Assembly: GCA_947497585.1 (NCBI GenBank) | Contig: CANMHG010000003.1 | Coordinates: 248,001-312,000 of the forward strand | DNA from: an uncultured Bacillaceae bacterium | GTDB taxonomy: Bacteria > Bacillota > Bacilli > Bacillales > Bacillaceae_L | DNA length: 64,000 bases | Direction: 5' to 3' | Shown here: positions 52,879 through 61,477 of the stretch, one piece after another | How positions within the stretch are numbered: the stretch's first letter is position 1 | How the letters are laid out: each line of letters begins with the position of its first letter | Made by a program: the position numbers and the translations under genes | The notes under the pieces: model-generated | What the model was told of the DNA's origin: nothing | What the model saw: only the letters and a program-made list of their open reading frames with translations | Databases searched by the model: none

Positions 52879-52985
52879 AAACAAACGTTTGATTAAAAAC
52901 GACCAAAAATTAAACAAACGTTTGATGAATAGGGTTGAGCCCTTGCTACACAAGCACTTGAAAAATTCAATCAAACGTTTGTTTA
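52879..52985 (-). repeat. CAAACGTTTG-bounded dispersed element, copy 2, plus an extra palindrome
   Basis: Three CAAACGTTTG palindromes, centred near 52887, 52919 and 52976. The span 52912-52984, read in reverse complement, aligns gap-free with 23323-23395: shared AAACGTTTGATTG, ATTTTTCAA, GGGCT.AACCC and ATTCATCAAACGTTTGTTT. The palindrome at 52879-52894 is an additional half element. It lies just upstream of the sigma-W promoter. No gene is seen in 52749-53073. Confidence 0.75.
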
Positions 52986-53021
52986 GCCATAAAATCTTTT
53001 TTTCTACCTTTTATAAAAATT

Positions 53022-53047
53022 TGAAACTAATTGACATCATCTCCGTA
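53022..53047 (+). promoter_or_regulatory. sigma-W promoter of the yvl operon
   Basis: TGAAAC (53022-53027), exactly 16 bp, CGTA (53044-53047): the ECF sigma-W consensus. The yvlABCD operon belongs to the sigma-W envelope-stress regulon in B. subtilis. Confidence 0.85.
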
Positions 53048-53073
53048 TATGTATGTATAAGGAGTTGATAAAT

Positions 53074-53379
53074 ATGGAAACAAATAAAATCATTTCTTCA
53101 CTATGTTATTTCAGCATTTTCTTTGCGGGATTTTTACTACCAATCGCAGTTTATTTTATAGTACAGGACCAAGAGGTTAGAGACCATGCAAAAAAAGCAT
53201 TCATTTCACATCTTATTCCCTTTATAACTATCATTTTCTTCGTCTTACCAATGTTCGTTGTGGGTTCAACAGAAGCAGCAGTAGGTGGAACGTTAATCTT
53301 CTTTGCTCTTTTTAGTTTAATAAGCTTCATTGTTGTTATTTGGAATGTTGTAAAAGGGATTCAAGTTTTAGCAAAATAA
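53074..53379 (+). CDS. DUF4870-type small membrane protein (yvlA position)
   Basis: 101 residues. Three transmembrane helices: residues about 6-27, 45-64 and 70-95. The pattern ISSLCYFSIFFAGFLLPIAVYFI...VRDHAKKAFISHLIP resembles DUF4870 proteins. It is the first gene of the sigma-W operon, in the place of yvlA. ATG 53074 is preceded by AAGGAG. The upstream start at 53053 lies within that leader. Function unknown, presumably membrane homeostasis under envelope stress. Confidence 0.8.
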   Translation: METNKIISSLCYFSIFFAGFLLPIAVYFIVQDQEVRDHAKKAFISHLIPFITIIFFVLPMFVVGSTEAAVGGTLIFFALFSLISFIVVIWNVVKGIQVLAK

Positions 53380-53406
53380 ATATAAACACTGTAAGGGGGT
53401 ATTAAC

Positions 53407-54531
53407 ATGATTGAAGAGCGTAAACGCATTTTAAAGCTAGTTGAAGAAGGAAAACTTACAGCAGAAGAAGCACTTCTATTAATTGAAAAACTAGAAGAAA
53501 AGTCTTTCACAGGTGAAAGTCAGGGTGCTTTTCAAGAACAAGTCGTTACAGAGCTATCAACAAATGTAAATAGTGAGGGCAGTCAGTATAGTAAAAAGGA
53601 GAATGCATCCTACAAACAATCTTCTACAAAAGTGAAATTTTTAGACTTTATAGATAGTGCGTTAAAGAAAATAAAAGATATTGACCTAGATTTCAATTTT
53701 GGTAATGCTGTTGAAATTCAACATATCTTCCAGAACTCAAACTCAATTATCAATGAAATTGATCTGGATGTGGCAAATGGAAGCGTAAAATTAGTACCTT
53801 GGAATGAAGATGATGTTAGAGTTGAGTGTAATGCTAAGGTGTACCGAGTAGATACTCAAGATGAGGCACGAAAAGCATTTCTTCATGATGTACTTTTTTC
53901 AATTGAAAGGAACCGCTTAATTTTCTCAGTACAGAAAAAACAGATGAAAGTAAATGCAGTATTATATATTCCTCAAACAGATTATGAAAAAATTAAGGTT
54001 CGAATGTTTAATGGGCCGATTTCAGGGGAAAATCTACAAGTGAACGAGTTTAAGGCAAAGACTGCAAATGGTTCGATTGATGTGAAGAATATTTCTTCAG
54101 TAGAATTAGAGCTTGAAACAGCTAATGGTCATATAAAGGCAGAAGGGTGTTCAGGTCAGGAGCTCGAGGCAGAAACAATTAATGGTACACTTTCGGTCAA
54201 TGGTAAATTTGGAAAAGTAGATTTGCAAAGCTTTAATGGTAACATCATATGTGCATTGCAAGATGGAGAACCTCACACTGCTCATATGAAGACTACAACT
54301 GGGAATATCGATTTGTTTGTTCCTACTCACGTTTCAATTGATGGTGAGTTGAAAACAAATCTAGGAAGCTTTAAGTGTGAAATGCCGAATATTGAAATTG
54401 TTGAAGAGAAGAGTGAGGTTGTGCAAAAATCACTTCGCTTTCAATCGAATAAACAAAGTGAAAATGTACTACATGTATTTGCTGAAACAAAAACCGGCTC
54501 TGTTATTGTAAAGCCGTCAGGAGGTGCTTAA
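53407..54531 (+). CDS. yvlB: YvlB family protein (DUF4097 beta-helix)
   Basis: 374 residues. An N-terminal SHOCT-like helical hairpin (EERKRILKLVEEGKLTAEEALLLIEKLEE, 2-31) is followed by a linker and a repetitive DUF4097 beta-solenoid (about 110-370). Its repeats include VANGSVKLVPWNEDDVRVE, KTANGSIDVKNIS and ETANGHIKAEG. It is made in response to cell-envelope stress; its mechanism is unclear. It is second in the sigma-W operon. Confidence 0.88.
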   Translation: MIEERKRILKLVEEGKLTAEEALLLIEKLEEKSFTGESQGAFQEQVVTELSTNVNSEGSQYSKKENASYKQSSTKVKFLDFIDSALKKIKDIDLDFNFGNAVEIQHIFQNSNSIINEIDLDVANGSVKLVPWNEDDVRVECNAKVYRVDTQDEARKAFLHDVLFSIERNRLIFSVQKKQMKVNAVLYIPQTDYEKIKVRMFNGPISGENLQVNEFKAKTANGSIDVKNISSVELELETANGHIKAEGCSGQELEAETINGTLSVNGKFGKVDLQSFNGNIICALQDGEPHTAHMKTTTGNIDLFVPTHVSIDGELKTNLGSFKCEMPNIEIVEEKSEVVQKSLRFQSNKQSENVLHVFAETKTGSVIVKPSGGA

Positions 54532-54534
54532 TTC

Positions 54535-54729
54535 GTGAAAAAGTTATATCGCTCACGCTCAAACCGAATGCTCGGAGGAGTCCTTGGGGGCTTAGCTGAA
54601 TATTCAGGTATCGATGCTTCACTATTACGAGTACTATTCGCGTTAGCATTTATTTTAGGTGTAGGTACACTTGGTCTGGTATATATCATTTGGATCTTTG
54701 TTGTCCCAAATAGAGAGGATGTAATCTAG
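54535..54729 (+). CDS. yvlC: PspC domain protein YvlC
   Basis: 64 residues. A PspC domain: KKLYRSRSNRMLGGVLGGLAEYSGIDASLLRVLFALAFILGVGTLGLVYIIWIFVVP. One to two membrane helices. PspC proteins act in phage-shock and envelope-stress responses. It begins 3 bp after yvlB. Confidence 0.92.
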   Translation: MKKLYRSRSNRMLGGVLGGLAEYSGIDASLLRVLFALAFILGVGTLGLVYIIWIFVVPNREDVI

Positions 54730-54731
54730 AA

Positions 54732-55094
54732 ATGAGATGGCTTGCTAGCATATTAGTTAACAGTCTAGTATTAATTGTAGTAGCTGGATACTTAGAATCA
54801 TTCCACCTTGAAGGAATTGGTGCAGCCATTTTAGCAAGCTTTATTCTTTCTATATTGAATGTGATTGTTAAGCCAATTCTCGTGGTATTAACTTTACCAG
54901 TTACTTTCTTTACTTTAGGATTGTTTTTATTTGTGATCAATGCAATTACGCTGTATTTAACTCAAGCGCTAATGGGAGATTCTTTTGTTATTGATAGTTT
55001 TGGTACTGCTATTCTGGCTGCTATCGTTATTTCAATTCTGAATCTGCTCATTGAAATGGTTATTATTAAACCTCTGCAAGAGAAGAAAAAGTAG
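54732..55094 (+). CDS. yvlD: YvlD, phage-holin-family-IV-like membrane protein
   Basis: 120 residues with four transmembrane helices (about 4-22, 28-48, 52-80 and 88-112). NVIVKPILVVLTLPVTFFTLGLFLFVINAITLYL is typical of the family. It is the last gene of the sigma-W operon, starting 2 bp after yvlC. Despite the family name it is not evidence of a prophage. Confidence 0.9.
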   Translation: MRWLASILVNSLVLIVVAGYLESFHLEGIGAAILASFILSILNVIVKPILVVLTLPVTFFTLGLFLFVINAITLYLTQALMGDSFVIDSFGTAILAAIVISILNLLIEMVIIKPLQEKKK

Positions 55095-55100
55095 ATCATC

Positions 55101-55128
55101 CGGAACGCTCTATTAGGGCGTTCTTTTT
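55101..55128 (+). terminator. yvl operon terminator
   Basis: GGAACGCTC-tatta-GGGCGTTC followed by TTTTTT. Confidence 0.85.
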
Positions 55129-55149
55129 TCATATGTCAATTTGAAGCTT

Positions 55150-55280
55150 GGCCGTTCATTTCCGCTGCAGGCAGTTGCTTTCCGCGGGGAGGGATGTGAG
55201 CCTCCTCGGCGTGAACGCCTGTGGGGTCTCACACTTCCCTCAACTCCCGCAGGAGTCAACTGCCTTACGCTCCAATTCAC
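55150..55280 (-). repeat. large dispersed hairpin repeat, copy 2
   Basis: Inverted relative to the other copies. Read on the minus strand it has GGCAGTTG/CAACTGCC outer arms, CTGCGGG/CCCGCGG, GAGGGA/TCCCTC, TGTGAG/CTCACA, ACCCCACAG, and a tip hairpin GGCG-ttca-CGCC. It is the simplest copy, without extra insert. Confidence 0.88.
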
Positions 55281-55376
55281 TCAGAATAGAATACTATAAA
55301 TTACCATTTTAGACACAGATATAATAAGTTATTTATAGTAATATTGACCTATATAGTAGGATAGGGGGGATGTCTT

Positions 55377-56318
55377 ATGTTAGGAATTGATGAAAGAAAT
55401 CAATTGTTAGGTAAAGTAATCGATGCAACAACACAGGGTGTAACGATTACAAATGCTGAAGGTACAATTTTATATGTGAACAAAGCCTTTCAGGATATTA
55501 CAGGCTTTTCTGAAAAAGAAGTAATTGGACAGAATCCCCGTATTCTTAAGTCTGGTCTACACAAGGCGTCTTTCTATCGTCACCTTTGGACGAGCTTGAA
55601 AACGAAAGGGTATTGGCAAGGTGAAATATGGAATAAAAATAATCTAGGTGTTCCGTATCCAGAATGGTTAAACATTACAGCCATTAGAGATGAAAATGGG
55701 AAAGTTGAAAATTATGTAGCTGTATTCTCAGACATCACTGAATTGAAAAAGATAGAAAAGGAACTAGTTGAAGTCAATGAATCATTAAGTAAACTAACTA
55801 ATTTGGACGGGTTAACTAGTATAGCAAACAGACGGGCCTTTAATGAAAAGTTGAAATATGAATGGAAACGGTCTAGACGATCCAAGAGCCCACTTTCATT
55901 GGTTATGGTAGACATAGACTACTTTAAAAGATTCAATGATACATATGGACACCAACAAGGAGACGAATGTTTAAAACAGGTTGCAAGGGTGCTAGAGGCA
56001 ACAGCAACTCGTACAGGAGACCTTGTTGCTAGATACGGTGGTGAGGAGTTCGCAGTCATACTCCCAGATACAGACCAAAATGGTGGAAGAATAATCGCAG
56101 AGGAACTTAGAAGAAGTATCGAAGCTCTAAAAATTCCTAATGAGAAATCAACTGTTGTCCCATATGTAACAATCAGTGTTGGTGTATCTACCTACTATCC
56201 TACCACGAGGGGATTGACTCACGACAAGTTTGTCGAGTTAACCGATACTGCCTTATACGAGGCAAAAAGACAAGGACGAAATAGAGTTCAAGTTGCTGAT
56301 ATAATTAGCGAACTCTAA
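55377..56318 (+). CDS. PAS-GGDEF diguanylate cyclase
   Basis: 313 residues, cytosolic. A PAS domain (about 12-130; GVTITNAEGTILYVNKAFQDITGFSEKEVIGQNPRILKSG is a LOV/Aer-like PAS start, but no LOV cysteine motif GRNCRFLQ is present) is followed by a GGDEF domain (about 145-305). The active site is GGEEF at 221-225 with an RTGD inhibitory site at 212-215. It should make c-di-GMP with product feedback. ATG follows AGGGGGGATG. It sits between the yvl operon and hprK, where B. subtilis has no cyclase. Confidence 0.92.
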   Translation: MLGIDERNQLLGKVIDATTQGVTITNAEGTILYVNKAFQDITGFSEKEVIGQNPRILKSGLHKASFYRHLWTSLKTKGYWQGEIWNKNNLGVPYPEWLNITAIRDENGKVENYVAVFSDITELKKIEKELVEVNESLSKLTNLDGLTSIANRRAFNEKLKYEWKRSRRSKSPLSLVMVDIDYFKRFNDTYGHQQGDECLKQVARVLEATATRTGDLVARYGGEEFAVILPDTDQNGGRIIAEELRRSIEALKIPNEKSTVVPYVTISVGVSTYYPTTRGLTHDKFVELTDTALYEAKRQGRNRVQVADIISEL

Positions 56319-56329
56319 CTAAATAGAAT

Positions 56330-56359
56330 AGAGGATTAGCCCATGTAGGCTAATCCTCT
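56330..56359. terminator. bidirectional terminator
   Basis: AGAGGATTAGC-ccatgta-GGCTAATCCTCT between convergent genes. Confidence 0.88.
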
Positions 56360-56365
56360 ATAGTT

Positions 56366-56998
56366 TTATCTGCTCATTTTCGTCTTAACGATTGTTTTAG
56401 CCATAGCTAACAGTCGGTTGATTGTCATCTCTTCCTCTGCGTGAATGGTTAATTTCATGTTAGGAAAATCCGCTCTATCTTTTATTAAAATGACTTGTAC
56501 AGACTTTTCTTCATTTTCTGCTTGCAACATAACCGCTCCCTTTAATAAAGGATCTGGCTGATCCCATACCTCCCGATGAACAGTTTGACCTACGATGTTG
56601 TTTAACATTTTATATGTGTCATATTCTAGCTGAAAAAAATTAATATTCTCTGGCATTAACTCAATTTCCATATGTATATCGCGATTTTCTCTATGTATTA
56701 ATACATCTTTATGTGGTGTCTCTGCCTCTAACTGAAAGTCTTTAAAAAGATAGATGGAGTACGGCTGATTTATACTGCTATTCAAAAAGCCAATCTCCGA
56801 ATTCTCCAGTCCATCTATAAAATACACGATTTCTTGCTCATAAAGAAGAATAACCTCATCATCCTCACTAATTGCATCTTCCTCTATTACTACATGAACG
56901 TTCGCACTTGTCGATTCAGCCCCATTAATACTACAAGCCGTTAATATTAAAGTGATTATCATGATCAATATATATAGTAAATTCCGACTCACTACCAT
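56366..56998 (-). CDS. hypothetical lipoprotein
   Basis: 210 residues. The signal peptide ends in lipobox LILTAC (C22), so it is anchored at the outer membrane face of the cell. The mature part is acidic, with no recognised domain. Segments such as LEYDTYKMLNNIVGQTVHREVWDQPDPLLKGAVMLQAENEEKSVQVI suggest a compact alpha/beta fold. ATG 56998 follows GGAGGA. A longer frame to 57016 begins within the leader. Function unknown. Confidence 0.78.
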   Translation of the reverse strand: MVVSRNLLYILIMIITLILTACSINGAESTSANVHVVIEEDAISEDDEVILLYEQEIVYFIDGLENSEIGFLNSSINQPYSIYLFKDFQLEAETPHKDVLIHRENRDIHMEIELMPENINFFQLEYDTYKMLNNIVGQTVHREVWDQPDPLLKGAVMLQAENEEKSVQVILIKDRADFPNMKLTIHAEEEMTINRLLAMAKTIVKTKMSR

Positions 56999-57083
56999 TT
57001 TATATCCTCCAGGCATTTCCTACTTATAATTAAGCTCTTCTTATACAAAAGTGTTGCATTTTAATATAGTTACATTTAAGAGT

Positions 57084-57240
57084 GTATTGGAGCGGAAGGC
57101 ACTTGACTCCTGCGGGAATTGAGGGAAGTTCGAGACCCCACAGGTGCGAAGCACCGAGGAGTGGGTTTTTTCACGTCAGTGAAAATAACCTTCCTACCCT
57201 CCCCGCGGAAAGCAAGTGCCTGCAGCGGAAAGGAACGGAC
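57084..57240 (+). repeat. large dispersed hairpin repeat, copy 3
   Basis: Outer arms GGCACTTG/CAAGTGCC, CTGCGGG/CCCGCGG, tip hairpin GGTGC-gaa-GCACC and ACCCCACAG. The inner 3' arm is replaced by a segment with TTTTTTCACG and CAGTGAAAA, so its middle is rearranged. It fills most of the 443-bp gap before hprK. Confidence 0.85.
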
Positions 57241-57397
57241 TAAATACAATTAACTCTTCTCAAATTGATAGTCGACATATTCTGGAATAATGTTACATTA
57301 TTTTTACATTTATTCTTAAAAAATTTTCGACATTCTATAGCAAAGGGAAATCACCTGAAAAATATTTTCCTATTTATTTTTGGTTACTAGAAAAAAG

Positions 57398-57406
57398 TGC
57401 TAAAAT
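57398..57406 (+). promoter_or_regulatory. extended -10 promoter of hprK
   Basis: TGCTAAAAT with TTGGTT 15 bp upstream. About 36 bp before the start codon. Confidence 0.5.
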
Positions 57407-57441
57407 GAAACTAATGTTTACCTTTGAAAGGGGTTATGAAA

Positions 57442-58377
57442 TTGCCTAAAGTTCGTACAAAGGATTTAATAGAAAAGTTCAATTTGGAGTTAGTCAGTGG
57501 GGAAGAAGGAATTAATCGCCCTATTACGACAAGCGATATTTCTAGACCAGGTCTAGAAATGGCAGGCTATTTTACCTATTATCCAGCTGAACGAATTCAA
57601 ATATTAGGAAAAACCGAACTTACTTTTTTTGAACGTCTAAGTTCAGAAGAAAAAGTGATTCGGATGGAAAAGCTTTGTACTGATATCACCCCAGGAATTT
57701 TAGTTTCAAGAGGTATGGAAATTCCTCAGGAACTGATAGATGCTTCTGAGAGAGAATCAGTTCCGGTTATTAGAACGGAAATGAAAACAACGAGACTTTC
57801 AAGTAGAGTGACCAACTATTTAGAAAGTAAACTAGCACCAACAACAGCAGTTCACGGAGTACTTGTTGATATTTACGGAGTAGGCGTATTAATTACAGGT
57901 AAAAGCGGTGTTGGTAAAAGTGAAACTGCACTAGAACTTGTAAAACGTGGCCATCGTCTTATTGCGGATGATTGTGTTGAAATTCGCCAAGAAGACCAGG
58001 ATACTTTAGTTGGTACTGCCCCTGATTTAATAAAACATTTACTAGAGATTCGAGGCTTGGGAATTATCAATGTTATGACCCTTTTTGGTGCTGGCGCTGT
58101 AAGGAATTTTAAGCGCATCACACTTGTCATTAATCTAGAGCTTTGGGATCAGAACAAGCAATACGATCGTTTAGGTCTTGAAGAAGAAACAATGAAAATT
58201 ATTGATACAGATGTTACGAAGCTAACCGTTCCTGTTCGACCTGGACGAAACTTAGCTGTTATTATTGAAGTTGCAGCGATGAATATTCGGTTAAAACGAA
58301 TGGGTGTGAATGCAGCTGAGCAATTTTCCAATCGTTTAACAGATGTCATTGAAGATAATGATCATGAAGATATGTAA
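57442..58377 (+). CDS. hprK: HPr kinase/phosphorylase
   Basis: 311 residues, as in B. subtilis. The N-terminal domain is about 1-130. The kinase domain has Walker A GKSGVGKS (about 153-160), DDCVEI, and the family signature [21 protein letters not shown]. It phosphorylates HPr on Ser46 in response to fructose-1,6-bisphosphate and reverses this with phosphate, controlling CcpA-dependent catabolite repression. I chose TTG 57442 (PKVRTKDL), because AAAGGGG is 8 bp upstream and the B. subtilis protein starts at the same place. ATG 57436 is too close to that site. Confidence 0.96.
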   Translation: MPKVRTKDLIEKFNLELVSGEEGINRPITTSDISRPGLEMAGYFTYYPAERIQILGKTELTFFERLSSEEKVIRMEKLCTDITPGILVSRGMEIPQELIDASERESVPVIRTEMKTTRLSSRVTNYLESKLAPTTAVHGVLVDIYGVGVLITGKSGVGKSETALELVKRGHRLIADDCVEIRQEDQDTLVGTAPDLIKHLLEIRGLGIINVMTLFGAGAVRNFKRITLVINLELWDQNKQYDRLGLEEETMKIIDTDVTKLTVPVRPGRNLAVIIEVAAMNIRLKRMGVNAAEQFSNRLTDVIEDNDHEDM

Positions 58378-58407
58378 AATAGATAGAAGTTGAAGGGAGA
58401 CTAGGGG

Positions 58408-59226
58408 ATGGAAAGAGATATTCAACCGTTGAATCCAGTGTTTTTGGAGTTAGGTCCACTGGCAATTCACTGGTACGGATTAATTATTGGTCTAGGTGCA
58501 ATGCTTGCATTACTATTAGTAGTGAGAGAATCAGAACGAAGAGGGCTACATAAAGATACATTTGTAGACTTAGTTTTATTTGCAATTCCAATTGCGATTA
58601 TCTGTGCAAGAGCATATTATGTGATTTTTAAATGGGATTATTACTCTCAAAATCCTGCTGATATTATTAAAATTTGGGAAGGTGGCCTAGCGATTCATGG
58701 TGGATTAATAGGAGCCATCGTTACTGGATATGTATTTGCAAGAATAAAAAAGATCTCCTTTTGGAAGCTTGCAGACATTGCTGCACCGAGCATACTCTTA
58801 GGGCAAGCGATAGGACGTTGGGGAAATTTCATGAACCAAGAAGCTCATGGTGGACCAATTCCTGAGGATCAAATACAAACCTATTACAATTTGCTACCAG
58901 ATTTTATAATGGATCAAATGTTTATAAACGGAACGTATTATATCCCGACTTTCTTATATGAGTCGCTTTGGAATTTTGCCGGGGTTATTATTTTAATTCT
59001 TCTTCGTAAAGTGAACCTTCGCCGTGGTGAGTCCTTCTTAACCTATGTTATTTGGTATTCTGTTGGACGTTTTTACATTGAGGGCTTACGTACAGATAGT
59101 TTAATGCTTACGGAAACACTTCGTATTGCTCAAGTCATCTCACTTGTTCTAATTGCTTTAGCCATTGTAACGATTGTCTATAGAAGAATGAAGGGTTATT
59201 CGAAACAGAGATATTTAGACAGCTAG
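58408..59226 (+). CDS. lgt: prolipoprotein diacylglyceryl transferase
   Basis: 272 residues with about seven transmembrane helices. The Lgt signature [15 protein letters not shown] is near residues 136-150, with [13 protein letters not shown] before it. It attaches diacylglycerol from phosphatidylglycerol to the lipobox Cys of prelipoproteins. Several lipoproteins encoded here (cccB, and those at 19400, 56366 and 61478) are its clients. It is in operon with hprK, as in other Bacillaceae. Confidence 0.97.
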   Translation: MERDIQPLNPVFLELGPLAIHWYGLIIGLGAMLALLLVVRESERRGLHKDTFVDLVLFAIPIAIICARAYYVIFKWDYYSQNPADIIKIWEGGLAIHGGLIGAIVTGYVFARIKKISFWKLADIAAPSILLGQAIGRWGNFMNQEAHGGPIPEDQIQTYYNLLPDFIMDQMFINGTYYIPTFLYESLWNFAGVIILILLRKVNLRRGESFLTYVIWYSVGRFYIEGLRTDSLMLTETLRIAQVISLVLIALAIVTIVYRRMKGYSKQRYLDS

Positions 59227-59248
59227 AAAAATAGGGGAGAGAGTCACA

Positions 59249-60193
59249 TTGGTTGATACACTAAAAAGGGGATTTGTCGTAGGTCTAAAAACAACCTGGA
59301 CACTAGGTAAAGTTATTTTTCCTGTCACGCTGATTGTCACCTTGTTACAATATACACCGGTCCTAGGATGGATTATCAATTTAATTACCCCTATTATGGG
59401 CTGGTTTGGATTATCAGGTGAAGCAGCTATTCCATTTGTTATCGGAAATTTTTTGAATTTGTATGCTGCAATAGGGGCAATTCTAACACTAGATTTAACG
59501 GTGAAAGAGGTATTTATTTTAGCAGTAATGCTTTCCTTCTCACATAACCTGATTATTGAGTCAACAGTTGCTGCTAAGGTTGGAATTAAGGTATGGGTTG
59601 TTGTGGCTGTTCGTCTAGGCCTAGCCTTTTTTTCAGCATTCATTATTAACCTTACCTGGCAAGGCGGTGGCGAGTTAGCTCAATATGGATTTATCACTCG
59701 CTCAGATGAAGTGGTTACAGGATGGTTCAATATTTTAGTCGAAGGCTTAGAAAAAGCCTCAATCGGAGTTTTCCAATTAGCTATTATTGTTATTCCGCTA
59801 ATGGTGGCGATCCAAGTGATGAAGGATTTACAGTGGTTATCTGTGTTTTCGAAATGGATGTCTCCGGTTACTAAATTACTCGGAATGAAGGAAAATACAT
59901 CAACTACACTAGCTGCCGGATTATTCTTTGGATTAGCATATGGTGCAGGTGTAATGATACAAGCTGTAAAAGAGGATAATGTAAGTAAGAGGGATGTTAC
60001 ACTTGCTTTTATCTTCCTTGTAGCCTGTCATGCTGTGGTAGAAGATACCTTAATCTTTATCCCACTCGGCATTCCGGTTTTGCCATTATTAATTATTCGT
60101 CTAGTAGTTGCCATATTACTAACAATTACTGTCGCCTATATTTGGAACAGAGTAGAACATACAAGTAGAAAGGAAGCTACCTATGAAAATTGA
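59249..60193 (+). CDS. yvoD: nucleoside-recognition (Gate) domain membrane protein YvoD
   Basis: 314 residues with about eight transmembrane helices. Two Gate-like halves: [28 protein letters not shown] and [18 protein letters not shown]. It sits between lgt and ppaX as B. subtilis yvoD does. Transport substrate unknown. TTG start after GGGGAGAGAG. It overlaps ppaX by 11 bp. Confidence 0.88.
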   Translation: MVDTLKRGFVVGLKTTWTLGKVIFPVTLIVTLLQYTPVLGWIINLITPIMGWFGLSGEAAIPFVIGNFLNLYAAIGAILTLDLTVKEVFILAVMLSFSHNLIIESTVAAKVGIKVWVVVAVRLGLAFFSAFIINLTWQGGGELAQYGFITRSDEVVTGWFNILVEGLEKASIGVFQLAIIVIPLMVAIQVMKDLQWLSVFSKWMSPVTKLLGMKENTSTTLAAGLFFGLAYGAGVMIQAVKEDNVSKRDVTLAFIFLVACHAVVEDTLIFIPLGIPVLPLLIIRLVVAILLTITVAYIWNRVEHTSRKEATYEN

Positions 60194-60830
60194 TACTCTT
60201 CTTTTTGATTTAGATGGAACATTAATTGACACAAATGAACTAATTATTTCTTCATTTCTACACACATTTGAAACCTATTATCCAGGTCAATACAAACGTG
60301 AAGATGTTTTGAAATATATGGGTCCAACCCTAACTGAAACATTTACTTCAGTTGATGAAGAAAGATATGAAGAGATGATTGCAACATACCGTGCTTATAA
60401 TATTGGAAAGCACGATGAGCTTGTAACTGAATTCGAGGGAGTGTTTGAAACCATTCAAACTCTTCATGAAAAGGGATATAAGCTAGGTGTCGTAACGACA
60501 AAGGTAAGAAATGTAGTGGACATGGGTCTTAAACTGACTAAATTAGATCAATTTTTTGATGTAGTTGTTACACTCGATGATGTTAAGCATGCAAAGCCAG
60601 ATCCAGAGCCAGTTTTATTAGCATTGAAACAACTAGATTCAGCTCCAGAAACTGCAATCATGGTTGGTGATAATCATCACGATGTGTTAGCGGGTAAAAA
60701 CGCGGGTACGTTGACAGCTGGGGTTGTATGGACAGCTAAGGGTGAGGACTATCTAGCGTCATTTAAACCTGATTATATGCTACAGCATATGGGAGATTTG
60801 TTTAAAATTATTGGAGCTAAAGTAAGTTGA
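60183..60830 (+). CDS. ppaX: pyrophosphatase PpaX
   Basis: 215 residues, HAD superfamily. Motif I is [11 protein letters not shown] (9-19), the Lys is in AKPDPEP, and motif IV is GDNHHD. PpaX hydrolyses pyrophosphate released when HprK dephosphorylates P-Ser-HPr by phosphorolysis, pulling that reaction forward. Its place in the hprK operon fits. The start overlaps yvoD and the stop overlaps yvoF. Confidence 0.94.
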   Translation: MKIDTLLFDLDGTLIDTNELIISSFLHTFETYYPGQYKREDVLKYMGPTLTETFTSVDEERYEEMIATYRAYNIGKHDELVTEFEGVFETIQTLHEKGYKLGVVTTKVRNVVDMGLKLTKLDQFFDVVVTLDDVKHAKPDPEPVLLALKQLDSAPETAIMVGDNHHDVLAGKNAGTLTAGVVWTAKGEDYLASFKPDYMLQHMGDLFKIIGAKVS

Positions 60831-61357
60831 GAAATACGACAAGGTACCCTGTGTCAGGTGGGAATTCACTTTGGCACATTTATAAAACCGTCCCTTTTTT
60901 AAAAGTGATGAAAAATTTTATTGTCATTCAGTTGGCAAGATATACACCCGTATTATCTTTTAAAAACTGGTTATACCGTACTTTTTTAAAAATGAAGGTT
61001 GGTGACCAAACCTCATTTGCGCTAATGGTAATGTTGGATATTATGTTCCCAGAAAAAATTAGCGTTGGTAGGAACACTGTCATTGGTTACAATACGACGA
61101 TTCTAGCGCATGAATATCTTATAAAGGAATATCGCCTTGGAGACGTTGAAATCGGTGACGAAGTAATGATTGGTGCTAATTCTACAATATTACCGGGAAT
61201 TACGATTGGGGACCGAGCCATCGTTTCAGCAGGCACCCTCGTACATAAAGATGTTCCAGAAGGAGCATTTGTCGGGGGAAACCCAATGCGCGTTATTTAC
61301 ACGAAAGAAGAAATGGAAAAACGAATGAAAGATGATGAAATCTACAATCAGTTATAG
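60827..61357 (+). CDS. yvoF: left-handed beta-helix acetyltransferase YvoF
   Basis: 176 residues. A hexapeptide-repeat transferase: [51 protein letters not shown], near residues 104-155, is the acetyl-CoA-binding coil typical of the LacA/NodL type. Acceptor unknown. The TTG start overlaps the ppaX stop by 4 bp. The stop codon sits in the loop of the operon terminator. Confidence 0.9.
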   Translation: MRNTTRYPVSGGNSLWHIYKTVPFLKVMKNFIVIQLARYTPVLSFKNWLYRTFLKMKVGDQTSFALMVMLDIMFPEKISVGRNTVIGYNTTILAHEYLIKEYRLGDVEIGDEVMIGANSTILPGITIGDRAIVSAGTLVHKDVPEGAFVGGNPMRVIYTKEEMEKRMKDDEIYNQL

Positions 61358-61378
61358 AACTGGTTGTGGATTTTTTTA
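61339..61378 (+). terminator. hprK-yvoF operon terminator
   Basis: AATCTACAATCAGTT (61339-61353) pairs over 15 bp, with three G-T wobbles, with AACTGGTTGTGGATT, followed by TTTTT. It overlaps the end of yvoF. Confidence 0.82.
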
Positions 61379-61477
61379 TTTCTTTGTAGGAATATTTTGG
61401 TAGCCCGGTGAATTAATAGAGATATAAAACAAGGGGGGACCTTCCTCACACTTGTTAAATAAAAAGGGGGCAATTAA

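Noticed and set aside
54732..55094. Prophage holin
   Set aside because: The holin-family domain here is yvlD in a conserved sigma-W operon; no other phage genes are present.
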